From Shinisaurus crocodilurus (lineage: Eukaryota > Chordata > Lepidosauria > Squamata > Shinisauridae), in contig CM037876.1 of NCBI GenBank assembly GCA_021292165.1, forward strand, positions 209,246,825 through 209,310,824: DNA of 64,000 nt, read 5' to 3'. Shown here one piece after another: positions 43,416-55,715 of the stretch (position 1 is the first letter of the stretch; each line of letters starts with the position of its first letter). Made by a program: the position numbers and the translations under genes. The notes under the pieces were generated by a model, which made no database searches, was not told the origin of the DNA, and was given only the letters and a program-made list of their open reading frames with translations.

Positions 43416-44695
43416 CACTGAAATTTGTATTTGTATTCGTTTTTATGGACACAAGCTATATTTGTTACTTTATAAGATCCAAAAATTTAAATGGCCAATA
43501 TCTCAGTTTACCTGGATGTCTGAACAGCTTAATTGATTTTACTTGTTGGTATTTGTCTCTCATGGCTATAATTTTAAAAATCCCGATGCTTATGTGCTAA
43601 ACTTTCTCCTTTAGACTGCTTTTCAGATGTGTAGTCACTTTGTAATATGAGGCAGCTTGTAATTGACCTGAGTACTCCTACTTACTAGTCTTTTAATACT
43701 GAAGCTGTAGTAAGAACATATGAAATGCATGTTTGTATTCTTGTGCCTTTCCTAATACACATCTGACCAGTTTCTGGAGAGGCATCATAGTTTCAAGACT
43801 ATAAAATTAAGGAAGATGACATGGTTGTTAAAGGAAGAGGGCAAAATTACCAGATATAAGTTAAAATGTACTGGAAAATGATGCTAACTTTCTGTCTTAA
43901 ATGTTTCCTTTCAAAGGCATCATTAGGCAGACTTATCAGAAGATCTCACAGAATAGTAAAGGTGTTGTCCATTAGGGAACAGGCATGAGAGAATGCCTTA
44001 TATGTGTAGTTTTGTTTGTAGTAACAACTATTAAGAATGGAAGCATACTTATATGGATGAGTGAAAGTATAATGTATAGCTATTTGGTGGAACATAATGT
44101 ATTTATGAAATCTCTATAATCAGTATATTCCATATTTTTATATTCAGAAATCTCTATTCAAAATCACTAGTTGCAGACGACGTTGCGTTTATGCACTAAA
44201 GAACAAATGCAGAGAAGGAAAAGAAACTTGGTAGTTAAATATAACTATAAAACATTAGAAAACATGTCGCTGCTGCCATCAACCCAAAACAAACAGGCCA
44301 TAGTTGAAGTTTGGATTCCGCAGGAATCAAGGCTTGTCTACAAATTCACTTCACAGTGTGTTCCCTACTTCTTTATGCATTTATGTGTCATGTGCATGGA
44401 AAAGAGGAAGGGACAAACCCAGATAGAAGCTTTTATACTTGCTTTCAGGGAAAACTGAAGGGAATTTACATTTTCTCTGGATTTTCTCTGTGGTTTTGAT
44501 ACTATATATATCCCACATACCTTTGTACTGGATCTTTTCCCCCCAAGGAATTTTGTCTTCCACCCACCACATTCCATTGTCCTTTGTGGCTGGATTGTGT
44601 GTCATTCTGCATATGTTACTCTTGCGTATGTTCTGCCACTTTGTGTTGCAGAAGTGAAGGTCCAATTCACATACTGTGACAAAGTCAACATACAA
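43416..44695. other. No gene seen between the inverted-repeat arm and the hAT
   Basis: AT-rich. The frame at 44171-44458 has no recognisable domain. Confidence 0.4.
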
Positions 44696-45621
44696 CAGTG
44701 ATGGTGAACCTTTTTGAGCCCGAGTGCCCAAACTGCAACACAAAACCAACTTATTTATTTCAAAGTGCCAACACTGCAATTAAACCTGAATACCGAGGTT
44801 TTAGGTTTAGAAAAACAACTCATACAGTTGTCCGAACTAATTAACATATTTTGTCTTAAAAAGAAAAACACAATAACAGAGCTTTCAATGATACAAACAG
44901 TTTTTTGTTGGGAAAAAAAAATCAACTCAAAAAATTATTGTAGTACTACATTGTACACATAGCCTGAAGGGAATTTATACAAACTTTTAAAATAATTAGG
45001 CACATGTATTTTTGGATAAGGGATTCTCAACTTGTAATATGATTATATGCCAGACTGAAATTGTATGGGGCAAGCTTTACCCCGGGTCCTTTCCCTGCTT
45101 CTACAGGTGTCGGATTAGTAAAAGTAAAAGTCAACCTGTATTAGGATGAGCAAGATAAACAAGAAAACTAAACGTGCTTAACACATTTTAAACACTTTAT
45201 GTCTTGGACTGCAAACACTGCATTAGGTAAAAGTTTGCATTGGGCATGCTTTTGCACAATTATAATGTGATTTTTGCTATTGCATGCAGGCTGATAATTT
45301 GTCAAACCTTGGCTCATACTCCGTTAGTTTGAGAGCAACACATGCAGCACTCAGGTCAACTGTTAGGGCTTTACATCCAAGCCATGCTCTGTGCATCATT
45401 CTTCAAAATCTTTTAAATGTGATAACAATGTAGAAAAGAATTCTTTAACAGGAATTCTAGAAGAAAATCATTCTGTTCCACACTGTGAGAAAGAACAAAA
45501 TCATTAGTGTTTTGCAGAAGGGGGCAGTCTTTTCGCAATCTGGTGACCAATGGCTCGAATGCCCACAGAGAGGTCCCTGCGTGGCAGCTGTGGCACCCGT
45601 GCCATAGGTTCGCCATCACTG
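44696..45621. mobile_element. Non-autonomous hAT, 926 bp, second copy
   Basis: Termini are CAGTGATGGTGAACC and the inverted TTCGCCATCACTG. The 8-bp duplication ACATACAA lies at 44688-44695 and 45622-45629. The sequence is closely similar to 7382-8296 in the opposite orientation. No transposase. Confidence 0.9.
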
Positions 45622-45667
45622 ACATACAACATTAGCATGTTGAATCCCTCATTTGAACGTTCTGATG

Positions 45668-45862
45668 TCATATATAAATATATGAACCTGCCTTATACTG
45701 AGTCAGATCATTGGTCCATCTAGCTTAGTATCGTCTGGCAATGACTTTCCAGTGTTTCAGATAGGGGACTTTTCCAGCCCTATCTGGACATGTAAGGGAT
45801 TAAACCTAGGATCTTTTGCATGCAAAGCATGTGCTCTGCCCCAACCTGTAGCCCCTTGCCAT
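45668..45862 (-). mobile_element. tRNA-Ala-like SINE
   Basis: The right end, read on the minus strand, contains GCACATGCTTTGCATGCAAA and GATCCTAGGTTTAATCCC, which match the anticodon arm (TGC) and B box of a tRNA-Ala-derived head. The body includes CTTATACTGAGTCAGATCAT and TTGGTCCATCTAGCTTAGTA. Confidence 0.8.
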
Positions 45863-45965
45863 GTCTCCTTTAATGTAGATGGCTTCAAGATTTAATCCTA
45901 TGTCAGTCTATCAAGGTATTGACACCATTTAAAATAGAATAATCAAACTCCCTTCACTTACATCA

Positions 45966-46186
45966 AAGAAAACAGAACTGAGGAATTCTACTGCAATTCC
46001 TGTAAAGGCTCATGGGAACATTTATAGAGTTATGTGTTTTTGTTTTAACATTAATGTCACCCATTGAATAATACTGGTGATAATCTTGCTGGCTGTATAA
46101 ACACTTTCCACAAGAGTTGCTGCTTGACCACCTGTAGTACCAAAGGGCCTTTGGCCATAGAATTGTTATCCTATGCACCGCATATT
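45966..46186 (-). repeat. Inverted repeat, right arm
   Basis: Inverse complement of 43230-43415, with an extra insertion of about 30 bp around 46090-46120. Confidence 0.8.
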
Positions 46187-47640
46187 TTATAGTCCAAACT
46201 TCTCACGAATTGTGGTGTCTCCACCAAGTCAGGCACCAATTCATGGACCTTTCCAGACCAAAAATACTGTAACCACATGCCAAAGCATATGCACTCCAGA
46301 ATGTTATAAAACTGAGAAGGGGCCTTTTGCAAATTTGTTTTCAGGATCATAGCAGTTCCTTGCCTATACCAGAACTGTACTCTCATAGTGGATCCTAAGA
46401 TCCCTTTTCAGTTTTATATCATTCTTTTTTTTTTTTTTTACTGTATTTTTAAATTGGCAGCGTTGGGCAATTAGTAGGCTTCTATGCTAACTTTTTTTTT
46501 TAGCCCTCACTATCCTGTTCCTGTGCTTGTGAGGGAGTGCAAAGTGCAAGCACTACTTCTTCTCAGGAGGGGGAACTGAAAGGTAAGCAGTAGCACCACA
46601 TCTTGCAGGCACAATGTGGTACAGGGAGAACTGTGCACTGTGTCTTAACTGCAAGTACACATCTTGCTGGGAAATGGGAGGTCATCCTGGAGGTCTCTCT
46701 GATAATGTAGAGTCCTCTGGGTGACTAATTTCTCAAGGAGTAGGGAATCTGCAATTTTTTTAAAAAAGTGTGACTTTCTCCCAGACCCGTTTCTCATCTT
46801 GCAGTGCTCTTCTCCCCATCAGCTTCTTGAACCTGAAGCAGGGACAGATTCTCTCAATGAAGCTGCTGGGAGGAGAAACAGTGATGCATAAATTAAGCAG
46901 TCATGTGGGGCAGAAAATTTTCTGTGGAAGATTTTCCCAAAAAGGAAATTTTCCAGTGCTATATTTTTCCATGGAAAATTTTCTACACCATATATGTCTG
47001 CATTTATCTATAGTTGTCTGGGCTGTTGTACTGCAATCAATCATGTTAGATGGACTAAATATTGGATAGGGACTTCTATAAGTTAGTCTTCTATGGCAAG
47101 CATTGACAAACTCTGGTGCTCAGTTGCCCATTCATCCTTTAGTGAAATAGAATGTTCAACTAGTTCTGAATCAGATTTTTCTCAACTTTAAATGGAATTG
47201 ATTAGCAGTGCAGAGAGGGGATGAAGCTGAAAGTGCTACAGTTAGCAAAAGGAAGTTAAACTGTTGATATAAGTTACATCAGGTACAGTTCTCTTTGGGT
47301 ATGTATCCTAAAAATAGTGTTTTTTTTCAGGTGTAGTCATTTTTTTGTTAAATACAAACAATATAATAAGGGAAGTATATGCTGTTGTCTGTACATTTTT
47401 ACAAATATCCCAGTAAAATAATTTCCACATAAAGCTTTGAATGTGTTTGATTATAACATTTAAACTATATTGTGTAGTTAATTTAATTTCCCCCTAATTC
47501 AGGGGGAATTTCAGTTCAAATATTTTGTAGCTATTGGGAAAACTTTTGATATATGTATACTGCACATAAAATTGACATGGATTATATTTTTAGTTCTGTT
47601 TACTAAATATGTGATGTTTTGTGTGCTTATTGAGGGAGAA
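46187..47640. other. No gene seen
   Basis: AT-rich with poly-T runs at 46427 and 46493; nothing recognised. Confidence 0.4.
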
Positions 47641-47862
47641 TGTGGCGAGAGTGTTGGATTGGGACTCAGGAGATCCGGGTTCTAGTCCCCACTCGCCCAT
47701 GAAACTCACTGGGTGACTTTGGGCCAGTCACTGACTCTCAGCCTAACCTACCTCACAGGGTTGTTGTGAGGATAAAATGGTGAGGAGGAGGAGGATTCTG
47801 TAAGCCACCTTGGGTTCCTTGCAGGAAAAAAGGCGGAGTATAAATATAATAAATAAATAAAT
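47641..47862 (+). mobile_element. tRNA-headed SINE, near full length
   Basis: B-box-like GGGTTCTAGTCCCC, body CTCACTGGGTGACTTTGGGC, and tail TATAATAAATAAATAAAT. The 5' tip of the head is truncated or diverged. Confidence 0.88.
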
Positions 47863-48530
47863 TGGGGAGTAAAAATGAATCAAACAAACATGCTAAATCA
47901 GATAACATTATTTAGACCATTGGAAAACTTTCTGGAAATTTTTCCAGTTCTACTTTTTCCAGAAAACCCACATCACTGAAATTAAGCAATAAAGCCAGCT
48001 GTGTTCTGTATAATCTATATGTATACCATTCCACACCATTGTTTTCTTTTTTTTTTTTTGGCTTGTTTATTTTGGGTTGCATCTAGTGGTATCCCTCTGC
48101 TGACAAAAGACTGCTTGCTCAAATGGAGGCTTCTGTCAATGGAATGGTGAAGCAGGTGATTTTTCCAATTTCCCCTCCCCATCGCAGATACTTGCACAAC
48201 CTCCAACACCATTTTGAAGGGATCCCCAATCCTCTGGAACAGATTTGGGAAGGGAGAACTGGCAAAAAAATGACTTCCACTCCCTTTCAAGTCATGGAAG
48301 CCTTTGTTGGATCAAAGAGCATTCTGTTAGCACCGTTTGATGTAACCCTATGTTTATTTTTATTCCTCTTTATTTCCAGAGAGGATTCAGTCAACCTCTG
48401 CTACTGTATATTTGGAGTGTGGTTTGAGTCAGAGGGTGGGAAGAGGGTAAGGGGGGGTGGGGGTGAGATGGGAAGAGGGCAAGGACTATATACACAAGAA
48501 TAACCTTGTCATTGTTTTGCACTCTGTATA
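47863..48530. other. No gene seen
   Basis: Unassigned; contains a poly-T run at 48047 and a G-rich run near 48450. Confidence 0.4.
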
Positions 48531-48691
48531 GAATCATAGAATCATAGAAAAGTAGAGTTGGAAGGGGCCTACAAGGCCATCGAGTCCAACCCCCTGCTCA
48601 ATGCAGGAATCCAGGTCAAAGCATCTCTGACAGATGTCTGTCCAGCCGCACCTTGAATGCCTCCAGACTGGGAGAGCCCACCACCTCCCTA
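48531..48691 (-). mobile_element. CR1 LINE 3' end
   Basis: The minus-strand CR1 terminus CATAGAATCATAGAA is followed by GGAAGGGGCCTACAAGGCCA and then the last RT codons. Matches the plus-strand copy ending at 18491. Confidence 0.9.
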
Positions 48692-48925
48692 TGTGATTGA
48701 AAACCTTAACAAACTGTTAATAACAACAACAAAAGCCATAGAGAATGCATTAAAATACTTCTGAAGTCTTGGTATTGTTTGTAAAATCCTCAGTAACACA
48801 TATGACCTCATGTAGTGGTGGTCTCTATGTACTGAATTTCGGGTGGTTAGATTACTACTACTATTTTTATTTATTTTATTCATTAAAAATATTTTAGACT
48901 GCCTTTAAGGGTAAAACCTTACTAA

Positions 48926-49381
48926 GGGCTGAATCCCTATCAATTGCACCCTCGATGCTCATAAGCCCACGAACTCGGAAGCTTATGAGCATCCAGTGCA
49001 GAACGGGAATAGCGGCGGAGACAATCTTTGTCTCCCTGTACCTCCCGCTATGCATTTTATCTAGGCGGCTGTTTTTGGCCGTCTAGCTGAGGCGCTTCGG
49101 AGGGGGAGGGTAGGAGGCTGAAGATACCTCGTATTCCGGCTTCTGCAGTCTCCTCCCCTCCCTGCTTCCTGGAATGCCCTCTTTACCCCCTCTTTGAGGT
49201 CGAGTTCCCAACCTCAGAGATGTAGCCAGCGTGGTTCTTTCTGTGCTGGCTGGGGTGGGTGGGATTGGAGCATGGATTCCCAGCTCCGAGGTCAGAGCTC
49301 TATCTCTGGCCTTGGATCTGGGAATCCAAAGAATCCTGTGGGGGGCCCCAGATGATGTGTAGGGGCCATAGGATCACTCCC
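48926..49381. mobile_element. TAA-flanked MITE, 456 bp
   Basis: Starts GGGCTGAATCCC and ends GGATCACTCCC. TAA is present on both sides (48923-48925, 49382-49384). The interior (GCCAGCGTGGTTCTTTCTG, CCGAGGTCAGAGCTCTATC) is shared with 38027 and 49795. Confidence 0.65.
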
Positions 49382-49794
49382 TAACTGGACTTGTAATAAC
49401 CAGGCCTTCCTACCTGAGTGAATATCAGTATGCATGTTTATTCAGTAAAATAGTCAGTTAGGAGCTGTTTGATATCTATTTCTATTGCAACTTCACTTTT
49501 TTGTCAGTAAATTGCTTAGATGGATATTGAATGCTAGTAGTCAGGTAACACGAGCAGATGGCAGGATTATCAGGTAATTGGATTTCTTTGATCAAACTCT
49601 TCAAATGTTTGAAGACAAGAAATTGATCTGGATTTCATTCCCCCTTCCCCAGTTTATTAGTGGAAATATTTTTTTAAGGATATTAATTTTAATTGATGAT
49701 TGCTATCTGATAAAAGCTATATTTATTGTATTTATTAACACTTATATACCATCTTATTTGCTAAAAAGCCATTAGGGTGGTGTACAGTAATTTA
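49382..49794. other. No gene; weak retroposon tail at the right end
   Basis: Only 49730-49790 (TTTATTAACACTTATATACC) looks like a LINE/SINE tail. Confidence 0.4.
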
Positions 49795-50166
49795 GGGTGC
49801 AATCCTGTGGCCCTCCAACCTTGCCTGAGGGGCCATAGGATAGGGCACAGAAGCCGCTGCAACCGCAGAAATCCCTTCCAAGGTCACAGCACACACTCCC
49901 CACCCACCTTGCAGCCAGCGCGGTTCTTTCCACACCAGCTGGGAAACAAAGCTGGATGTCTGACCCCTCGCTCTGGGGGGGCAGAGCGAGGTACTGCTGG
50001 CTTCCACAGAACTAAGGCAGTGCCTCAGCCTCTCCTGCTTGGGAGGAGCTGTAACACATTTAGACAGCCGAAGTCAGCCATCTAGATGTTTTTGATCCTA
50101 TCTGCCACGCTCCTCCTACACTCAGTTGGATGCCCGTAATCCTCCAGGTTGGGAGGGTTACAGGCA
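49795..50166. mobile_element. MITE of the same family, inverted interior, right end lost
   Basis: Begins GGGTGCAATCCTGTGG after TTTA. It contains GCAGCCAGCGCGGTTCTTTC and GTAATCCTCCAGGTTGGGAG. It is cut by a SINE fragment at 50168. Confidence 0.6.
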
Positions 50167-50167
50167 G

Positions 50168-50243
50168 CCAGGAGGATTATGTAAGCCGCCTTGGGTTCCT
50201 TGCAGGAAAAAAGGCAGGATATAAATATAATAAATAAATAAGA
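50168..50243 (+). mobile_element. SINE 3' fragment
   Basis: GGATTATGTAAGCCGCCTTG followed by the (AAATA)n tail. Confidence 0.75.
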
Positions 50244-50620
50244 CAATAAAGCCTTAAAACAATTAAAATATTGTATTGATGTTTGAATAGTTAAAGGCAC
50301 CAAGAATTGTTTGTTTAAACCAATCTTTTTTTCTCTCTCTCTCTCATATTATTTGGAATGCTGGAGGAACTCAGCAGTCTTAATGGCATGAAGAAATGCC
50401 ATACTTATTTTGTAGTTTCCTGTCTTACAACTGCTTCTTTTAATGAAACAGGGACACAACCCTACTCCAGAGATGCATTTATGATCACCACCCAGCTGGC
50501 CAGCCCTCCTCTGGCAGCTTTTATTAGCCAGCACCAAGGTAGTTGGCCCCACCCCTCCAAGCAACTTGTTCACACCCTCAGGCTGATGTAGAGGGGCAGA
50601 ATTACCTAGCATCAGTCATA

Positions 50621-51632
50621 CCGTATTTTTCGCTCCATAAGACGCACCAGACCATAAGACACACTTAGGTTTTAGAGGAAGAAAACAAGAAAAAAAATAT
50701 TCTGAACCAAATGGTGAAATGACGACAAAACCCTGCCACTGTCACAGAACCGAACGGGGAGGGCTTTCTCGACCCTTCGCTTTCTCCGCTGTTGGTGGTG
50801 GTGCTGCTGCTGCTGCTGCAGGCAGCTGGGTCGGAGTAGCTGAACGCTGAAAGCAAACATCAACAGCTCAGGGCACAATCCTAAACACATTGAGGCAGAA
50901 AAAAGGCCCGGGGCTTTTTTCTGCCTCAACGTGTGTAGGATTGCGCATGGCTGGCTGGGGAATGCTGGGAGTTGTAGGACTTCCCCCCCCCCCCAAACAC
51001 GCGTAGGATTGCATCCTAAAACCATTTAAAACCAAAACATAGAAACAGCATGGTAAATAAAACATTGGAGCCCCAGCTAGCTTAAAATACCTTTCCCTCC
51101 CTCCCTCCCTGGTTGCTGGAAATAACTGCTTTCAGGGGACATTGAGCTGAGGAACCTGAGGCCCGCGAAGGAGGTGTTTGCAGGTGCATCCTTCCCAGAG
51201 GGAGGGGAGGAGAAGGAGGTGTTTGCAGGTGCATCCTTCCCAGAGGGAGGGAAGGAGAAGGAGGTGTTTGCAGGTGCCTCCTTCCCGCCGCACAGCCAAG
51301 CCCCTTGGCCACGAGCCCGCCAAACAGCCTCTTCCTGGCTCCCCCACGCCTACCCTGAGCTGCTGCCGAATCAGCTGTTCGGCAGGGAATCAGCTGTTCT
51401 GCAGGGAAATCAGCTGTTAAGCGGCCACATAGGGGGAATCAGCTGAGAGGCAGGGGCTTGCCCCGCTCCGCCCAGAAGCCCTCCGCTGTTCCGCCGGACC
51501 TGGTTGGAGGCGTGCAGAGGGAGGTATGTTTTTTAAAAAAAAAATATTTTTTTTTTACAATATTCGCTCCATAAGACGCACAGACATTTCCCCCTATTGG
51601 GGGGGGTGCGTCTTATGGAGCGAAAAATACGG
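50621..51632. mobile_element. TA-flanked MITE (Tc1/mariner-like), 1.0 kb
   Basis: Inverted termini CCGTATTTTTCGCTCCATAA and its complement, with TA at 50619-50620 and 51633-51634. The interior includes a (CTG)n run at 50799-50820, a palindromic GGCAGAAAAAAGG block, and three tandem copies of a ~45-bp GGAGGTGTTTGCAGGTGC unit (51170-51290). No transposase frame. Confidence 0.8.
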
Positions 51633-51714
51633 TAATTAGAAACACACACTATAGAGATGCTGTGGAATTACCTACTACTTTTCTGTGGGATGAGGTCTCT
51701 TCCATGGAAGGTGC

Positions 51715-52400
51715 CTCAAAAATGTCATCTAGCCCAATCCCCTGTCAGTGCAGGAAATCCACAGATACAGCACTCCTGATAGGTGGCCATCTAGCCTCTG
51801 CTTAAAAATCTCTAATAAAGGTTCGTCCACCACCTTCTAAGGAAGTCTGTTCCACTGTTGAGCAGCTCATACTGTCAGGAAGTTCTCCGTAATGTTTAGT
51901 CCAAATCGTTTTTCTCATAATTTGAACCCATTGGTTCTGGTCCTGCCATCTGGAGCAACAGATACCAAATTTATTTATTTATTAATTATATTTATACCCT
52001 GCCTTTTTCCCTGCAAAGCGGCTTACATAATCCTCCTCTCCATTTTTATCCTCACAACAACCCTGTGAGGTAGGTTAGGCTGAGAGTCAGTGACTGGCCC
52101 AAAGTCACCCAGTGAGTTTCATGGTTGAGCGGGGACTAGAACCTGGATCTCCTGAGTCCCAGTCCAACTGATGGTGATCATACCACCTCTTAATTGAACC
52201 TTCAGCCATTCCTCATAAGGCTTGGTCTCCAGGCCTCTCACCATCTTTGTTTACTTTCTCTGGACATGCTCCAGTTTGTCAATATCCTTCTTAGACTATG
52301 GTGCCCAAAACTGGCCACAGTACTCCAGGTGAAATCTGACCAAAGTAGGATAGAGTGGTAGTACCATTACTTCTCACAAGCTGAATACTGTACTTTGGGG
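51715..52400 (-). mobile_element. CR1 LINE fragment, minus strand, interrupted by a SINE
   Basis: ATCTAGCCCAATCCCCTGTC and CTGTTCCACTGTTGAGCAGC, then, after the SINE, CAAAACTGGCCACAGTACTC and CCAGGTGAAATCTGACCAAA. These are decayed CR1 3' coding/UTR sequences. Confidence 0.8.
51970..52168 (-). mobile_element. SINE nested in CR1
   Basis: The tail TTTATTTATTTATTAATTAT leads to CAACAACCCTGTGAGGTAGG and GGTTCTAGTCCCC in reverse orientation. The head is truncated at CAGTCCAAC. Confidence 0.88.
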
Positions 52401-52942
52401 GTTCTAATTAAATAACTGATTTCATTATACCATCATACACAGTTTGGGAATCTCTGAAATAATTTGCTGCCAACATGGTGGGTAAGTAGCTCTTTGTAAG
52501 TAGCTCCACAACTCTGTTCTTTAGAATATGAGCTTCCATAATGCACAGGAAGTCTAGCAATGATGCTTTGGTCATGCTTAAATGCAAGTGAAAGTAGGGA
52601 AGAACAGTAGAGCATAAGAGTTTAATCTATACTGAGGAGCCCTTCACTGAACTTCTTGAATTGTCCTTTTTAACTTAATTACTGTCTGTTACTGGATTAA
52701 ATACAAATTGAGACCTTGAGTTCATTAGGCTAGTAACTTTTGTGGGCCTGTTTACAAGGCTGGTATGTTAGTAGTATTGGTTTTATTTAGTGGAATCAGT
52801 GCATTGTAAAGTAAGAGTCCAATGTACACCTTTTAAAAGTCTTTTTACAAGTTCATAGTCCTTCATTTATGAAATGTGTGTGTCTGTTTTAAGAAGCAAG
52901 CTTCATTGCTTTTGGTTTGGCTAAGGTTTGAAGTATTACAAG
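52401..52942. other. No gene seen
   Basis: AT-rich, unassigned. Confidence 0.4.
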
Positions 52943-53220
52943 CAGGGCTGGCCCAAGACATTTTGCTGCCTAAGACAAAAAACAAGATGGTGCCCCCTCC
53001 CATTCCGTGTAGAAAAGCTGACTGGACTGGCAGTCTTTCTACTACAACACTGACAATGGAACAGTATCCTCCACTACACCTGAAGATAGCAGGCAATTTT
53101 AGGCGGTGCAGGGCAGACCACATGATACTCAGTTCTCTCCACCAACAGCGTGCTCCTGCCTCCCAGCATTTGCTGCCTGAGGCCACTGCCTCACTTTGCC
53201 TAATGGTATGGTCAGCCCTG
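52943..53220. mobile_element. hAT-type MITE, 278 bp
   Basis: Termini CAGGGCTGGCCCAAG and inverted GGTCAGCCCTG. The flanking 8-mers (ATTACAAG, ATGGCAAA) no longer match well. Confidence 0.65.
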
Positions 53221-53629
53221 ATGGCAAACAATGGTGTCATTCTTCTGTTTTCCCCTGTATATTATTTATTTATTTTTAAATTAAATTCAGGGTGCATTGT
53301 ATGAAGTTCAATGCTTTGATCAAGTGCATTTTGTCATGCTGCAGTTTATCAGGTTGACATGTACCTTTATTAAATTATTTTCTTTTCACCAGTTTGTATT
53401 ACTTCTGTAGTCTCTGTTGTTCCAATCTTATTTTTAGTTGTCTCAGTTTTAAAATTATTATTTTCATCCTGGGTTTAATCAGCCTGGTGATCATAACTGA
53501 ACAAAAAATGGGAGGCAAATGTTGGATCATTGATAGAAAAAGTATATCTAAATATACTTTGGGTTTTCTTTGATTTAAATTTAATAAGGTATAGGTTTTT
53601 GGCCTTGATTCAGAGAGACCCTTTAAATG
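53221..53629. other. No gene seen
   Basis: AT-rich, unassigned. Confidence 0.4.
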
Positions 53630-54455
53630 TATGTGTGAAGGATCACTAGCAGGATCCTTTGCGTGAGTTCGGCGCTTAACGGGTTAACCGGCACTGAGTT
53701 ACAGCCCGTACGAGCGCTGGCTACCACCTGAGAGGCTTTCGCGCACAAGAGGAAACCGAAGCCCTTTAAATGACCAAATAAGGGTTTTATTTGTTTACAC
53801 AAAACACAGAGCGGAACTAACAGCTCTCCAGGAATACTACAATGTCAACACAACCTTAGTTAACCCCTGCGTTACTCAATGAACAGGCTCCTAGGCTAGC
53901 GGATTGAATCTGGTCAATTACCTCAGATCAGAGACTTTACGCTTAGTCAGTTTCAGCCTGGCTCCGGGTCGGCCGATCCGGGGATGAGACTGGCTTACTC
54001 GGGCTGCCGCTTGAAGGACGAATCTGGCCCCGACGTACCCTGGTTCCCAACAACCCTCTACCGGAAGGGAGAGGGGTTTTCTACCCCTGAGTTCCCGCTC
54101 TCCCCACCCTCCAGGTCAGGTGGGGCTTATGCCTGCCCCTTCGTGTCAGGTGGGCTTATTCCTGCCCGGGGAGAAGGTGACGTACTGGTACTTCACAGCT
54201 CTTTGAGACTGCCCTGATAGTTTGATGGTCCTTGATGGTCCTTCCTGGGTTTTTGTGGATCTCCACCGAGACTCTTCCTTGTTGGGGATGACGACCTGTC
54301 TGGCTGCTTCTCCGGTGACTTCATCCCTCCTCCCTCGCCCCCTCCCTTAGGGGAAGACTGTGTGTGTGTGCAGACTTGTGTTGGGCTTTCTCCACAGTAT
54401 GCAACAGGGCTTTTAATTCCTGATGTTCGGGTCCCCTGTGCCACGTTGCAGGTGG
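53630..54455 (-). repeat. Candidate solo LTR
   Basis: A compact 0.8-kb GC-rich island in AT-rich DNA. On the minus strand it contains AATAAA (within ACAAATAAAACCCTTATTT, near 53788) and GC-rich U3-like sequence upstream, the order of an LTR poly(A) region. No internal retroviral genes are adjacent, and clean TG...CA ends with a 4-6 bp duplication could not be fixed. A captured promoter-like segment is an alternative. Confidence 0.35.
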
Positions 54456-54624
54456 TATTTTAAACTGGGGGATTAAAAAAATTGCATGATGTGCAATGAC
54501 TTTAGAAAACTCTCCTTTGTACAGAGGTCCACACAAGCGCTTCCCTATGTTTGGGCCTATTATTACCAATAAAATAGGCATTATTAAAGAAAAGATCACA
54601 CAACTTCTGTCAAGTTGTGTCAAC
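54456..54624. other. Unassigned
   Basis: No feature recognised. Confidence 0.3.
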
Positions 54625-54826
54625 TTTCTGTCAAAAGCTGGCATAGCATAATGACTGAAGTACAAATCAGGAAGTTCCTGATTGAGATATTGCTTCTGCC
54701 GTGAACACACTTTGTGGTTTTAGGCAAGCCACTGTGTCTCAGATTTGGTTTCTCTATCAGCAATATGGGGGATAATAATACTGACTGATCTTACAGGGTT
54801 GTTGTAGCGATTATAGCTAAATAATG
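54625..54826 (+). mobile_element. Ancient MIR/CORE-SINE
   Basis: Decayed MIR-like sequence: GGTTTTAGGCAAGCCACTGT, GGGGGATAATAATACTGACT and ACAGGGTTGTTGTAGCG. Confidence 0.6.
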
Positions 54827-55134
54827 ACTAGGATCTTAAATTTGTTTCTGCTGGTAGTAGTGCAGCAAAGTATTCACAGGACATTCCTGCCAGTGGAAGG
54901 GGAGCAGCTCTCACTGATTTCCTCTTTCCCATGCTGCATCTTGTGCCCCCTAAAAATCTGCTCCAGAAGACTGGGGGGCCCTCTGGAACAGTGCGGAGAG
55001 ACTGCAGGGGGAGAGGGGGGAAATCAGCAAAAATGTTCTTTTTACTCCCTTCTACCAGCAGGATGCTCTGCTGAAGCTTGATCCCTTCCATGAACAGAAT
55101 CTGTTCATGGAAACCTAGTTAAGAATCAAGCTAT

Positions 55135-55440
55135 TTGGCTAGTTCACACGTCACAGCAGCAATTCCTGGATTGTTTAACCCTTTGTTTAACCCAGGAATT
55201 GCGGGGATGAGCCGAGTGCATGAGTCGTTTCTGCTTTCAGTTTGTTTCATTCCATGTGAACCCAAAAAATCTCTGTTGTTTATGGGTTAAACAACCCAGA
55301 GTTAACCCAACAACTGCCCATGGTTTTCTGTAGGGTTAATTCTGAGTTGGTTAACCCATAAGCAACCCAGAGTTTCCAGGTTTGCACATCACAAAACAAC
55401 CCAGGATCGGGGCTTTCCTGGTTTGTTAATTAAAAGCGGA
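55135..55440. repeat. MITE-like repeat with AACCCAGG/CCTGGGTT inversions
   Basis: Starts GGCTAGTTCACACGTCACAG. It has repeated GTTTAACCC/GGGTTAAAC and ends near GGTTTGTTAATTAAAAGCGG. Same family as 19490 and 26470. Confidence 0.55.
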
Positions 55441-55476
55441 AAGGCAGATCTTTCCAGAAAGGTGGAAAGGCACACT

Positions 55477-55715
55477 GAGCCAGTGTGGCATAGTGGTGAG
55501 AGTGTTTGACTGCGACTCAGGAGATCCGGGTTCTAGTCCCCGTTCGGCCATGAAACTCACTGGGTGACTTCGGGCCAGTCACTGACTCGCAGCCTAACCT
55601 ACCTCACAGGGTTGTTGTGAGGATAAAATGGAGGAGGAAGAGGACTATGTAAGCTGCCCTGGGTTCCTTGCAGGAAAAAAGGCGGGGTATAAATATAATA
55701 AATAAATAAATAAAT
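55477..55715 (+). mobile_element. tRNA-headed SINE, best full-length copy
   Basis: A box TGGCATAGTGG, B box GGTTCTAGTCC, CORE-like body (ACTCACTGGGTGACTTCGGG), and tail (AAATA)n. No clean target duplication noted. Confidence 0.9.

Noticed and set aside
45668..45862. Functional tRNA-Ala gene on the minus strand
   Set aside because: Only the anticodon arm and B box are tRNA-like; the acceptor stem is missing and a SINE body follows.
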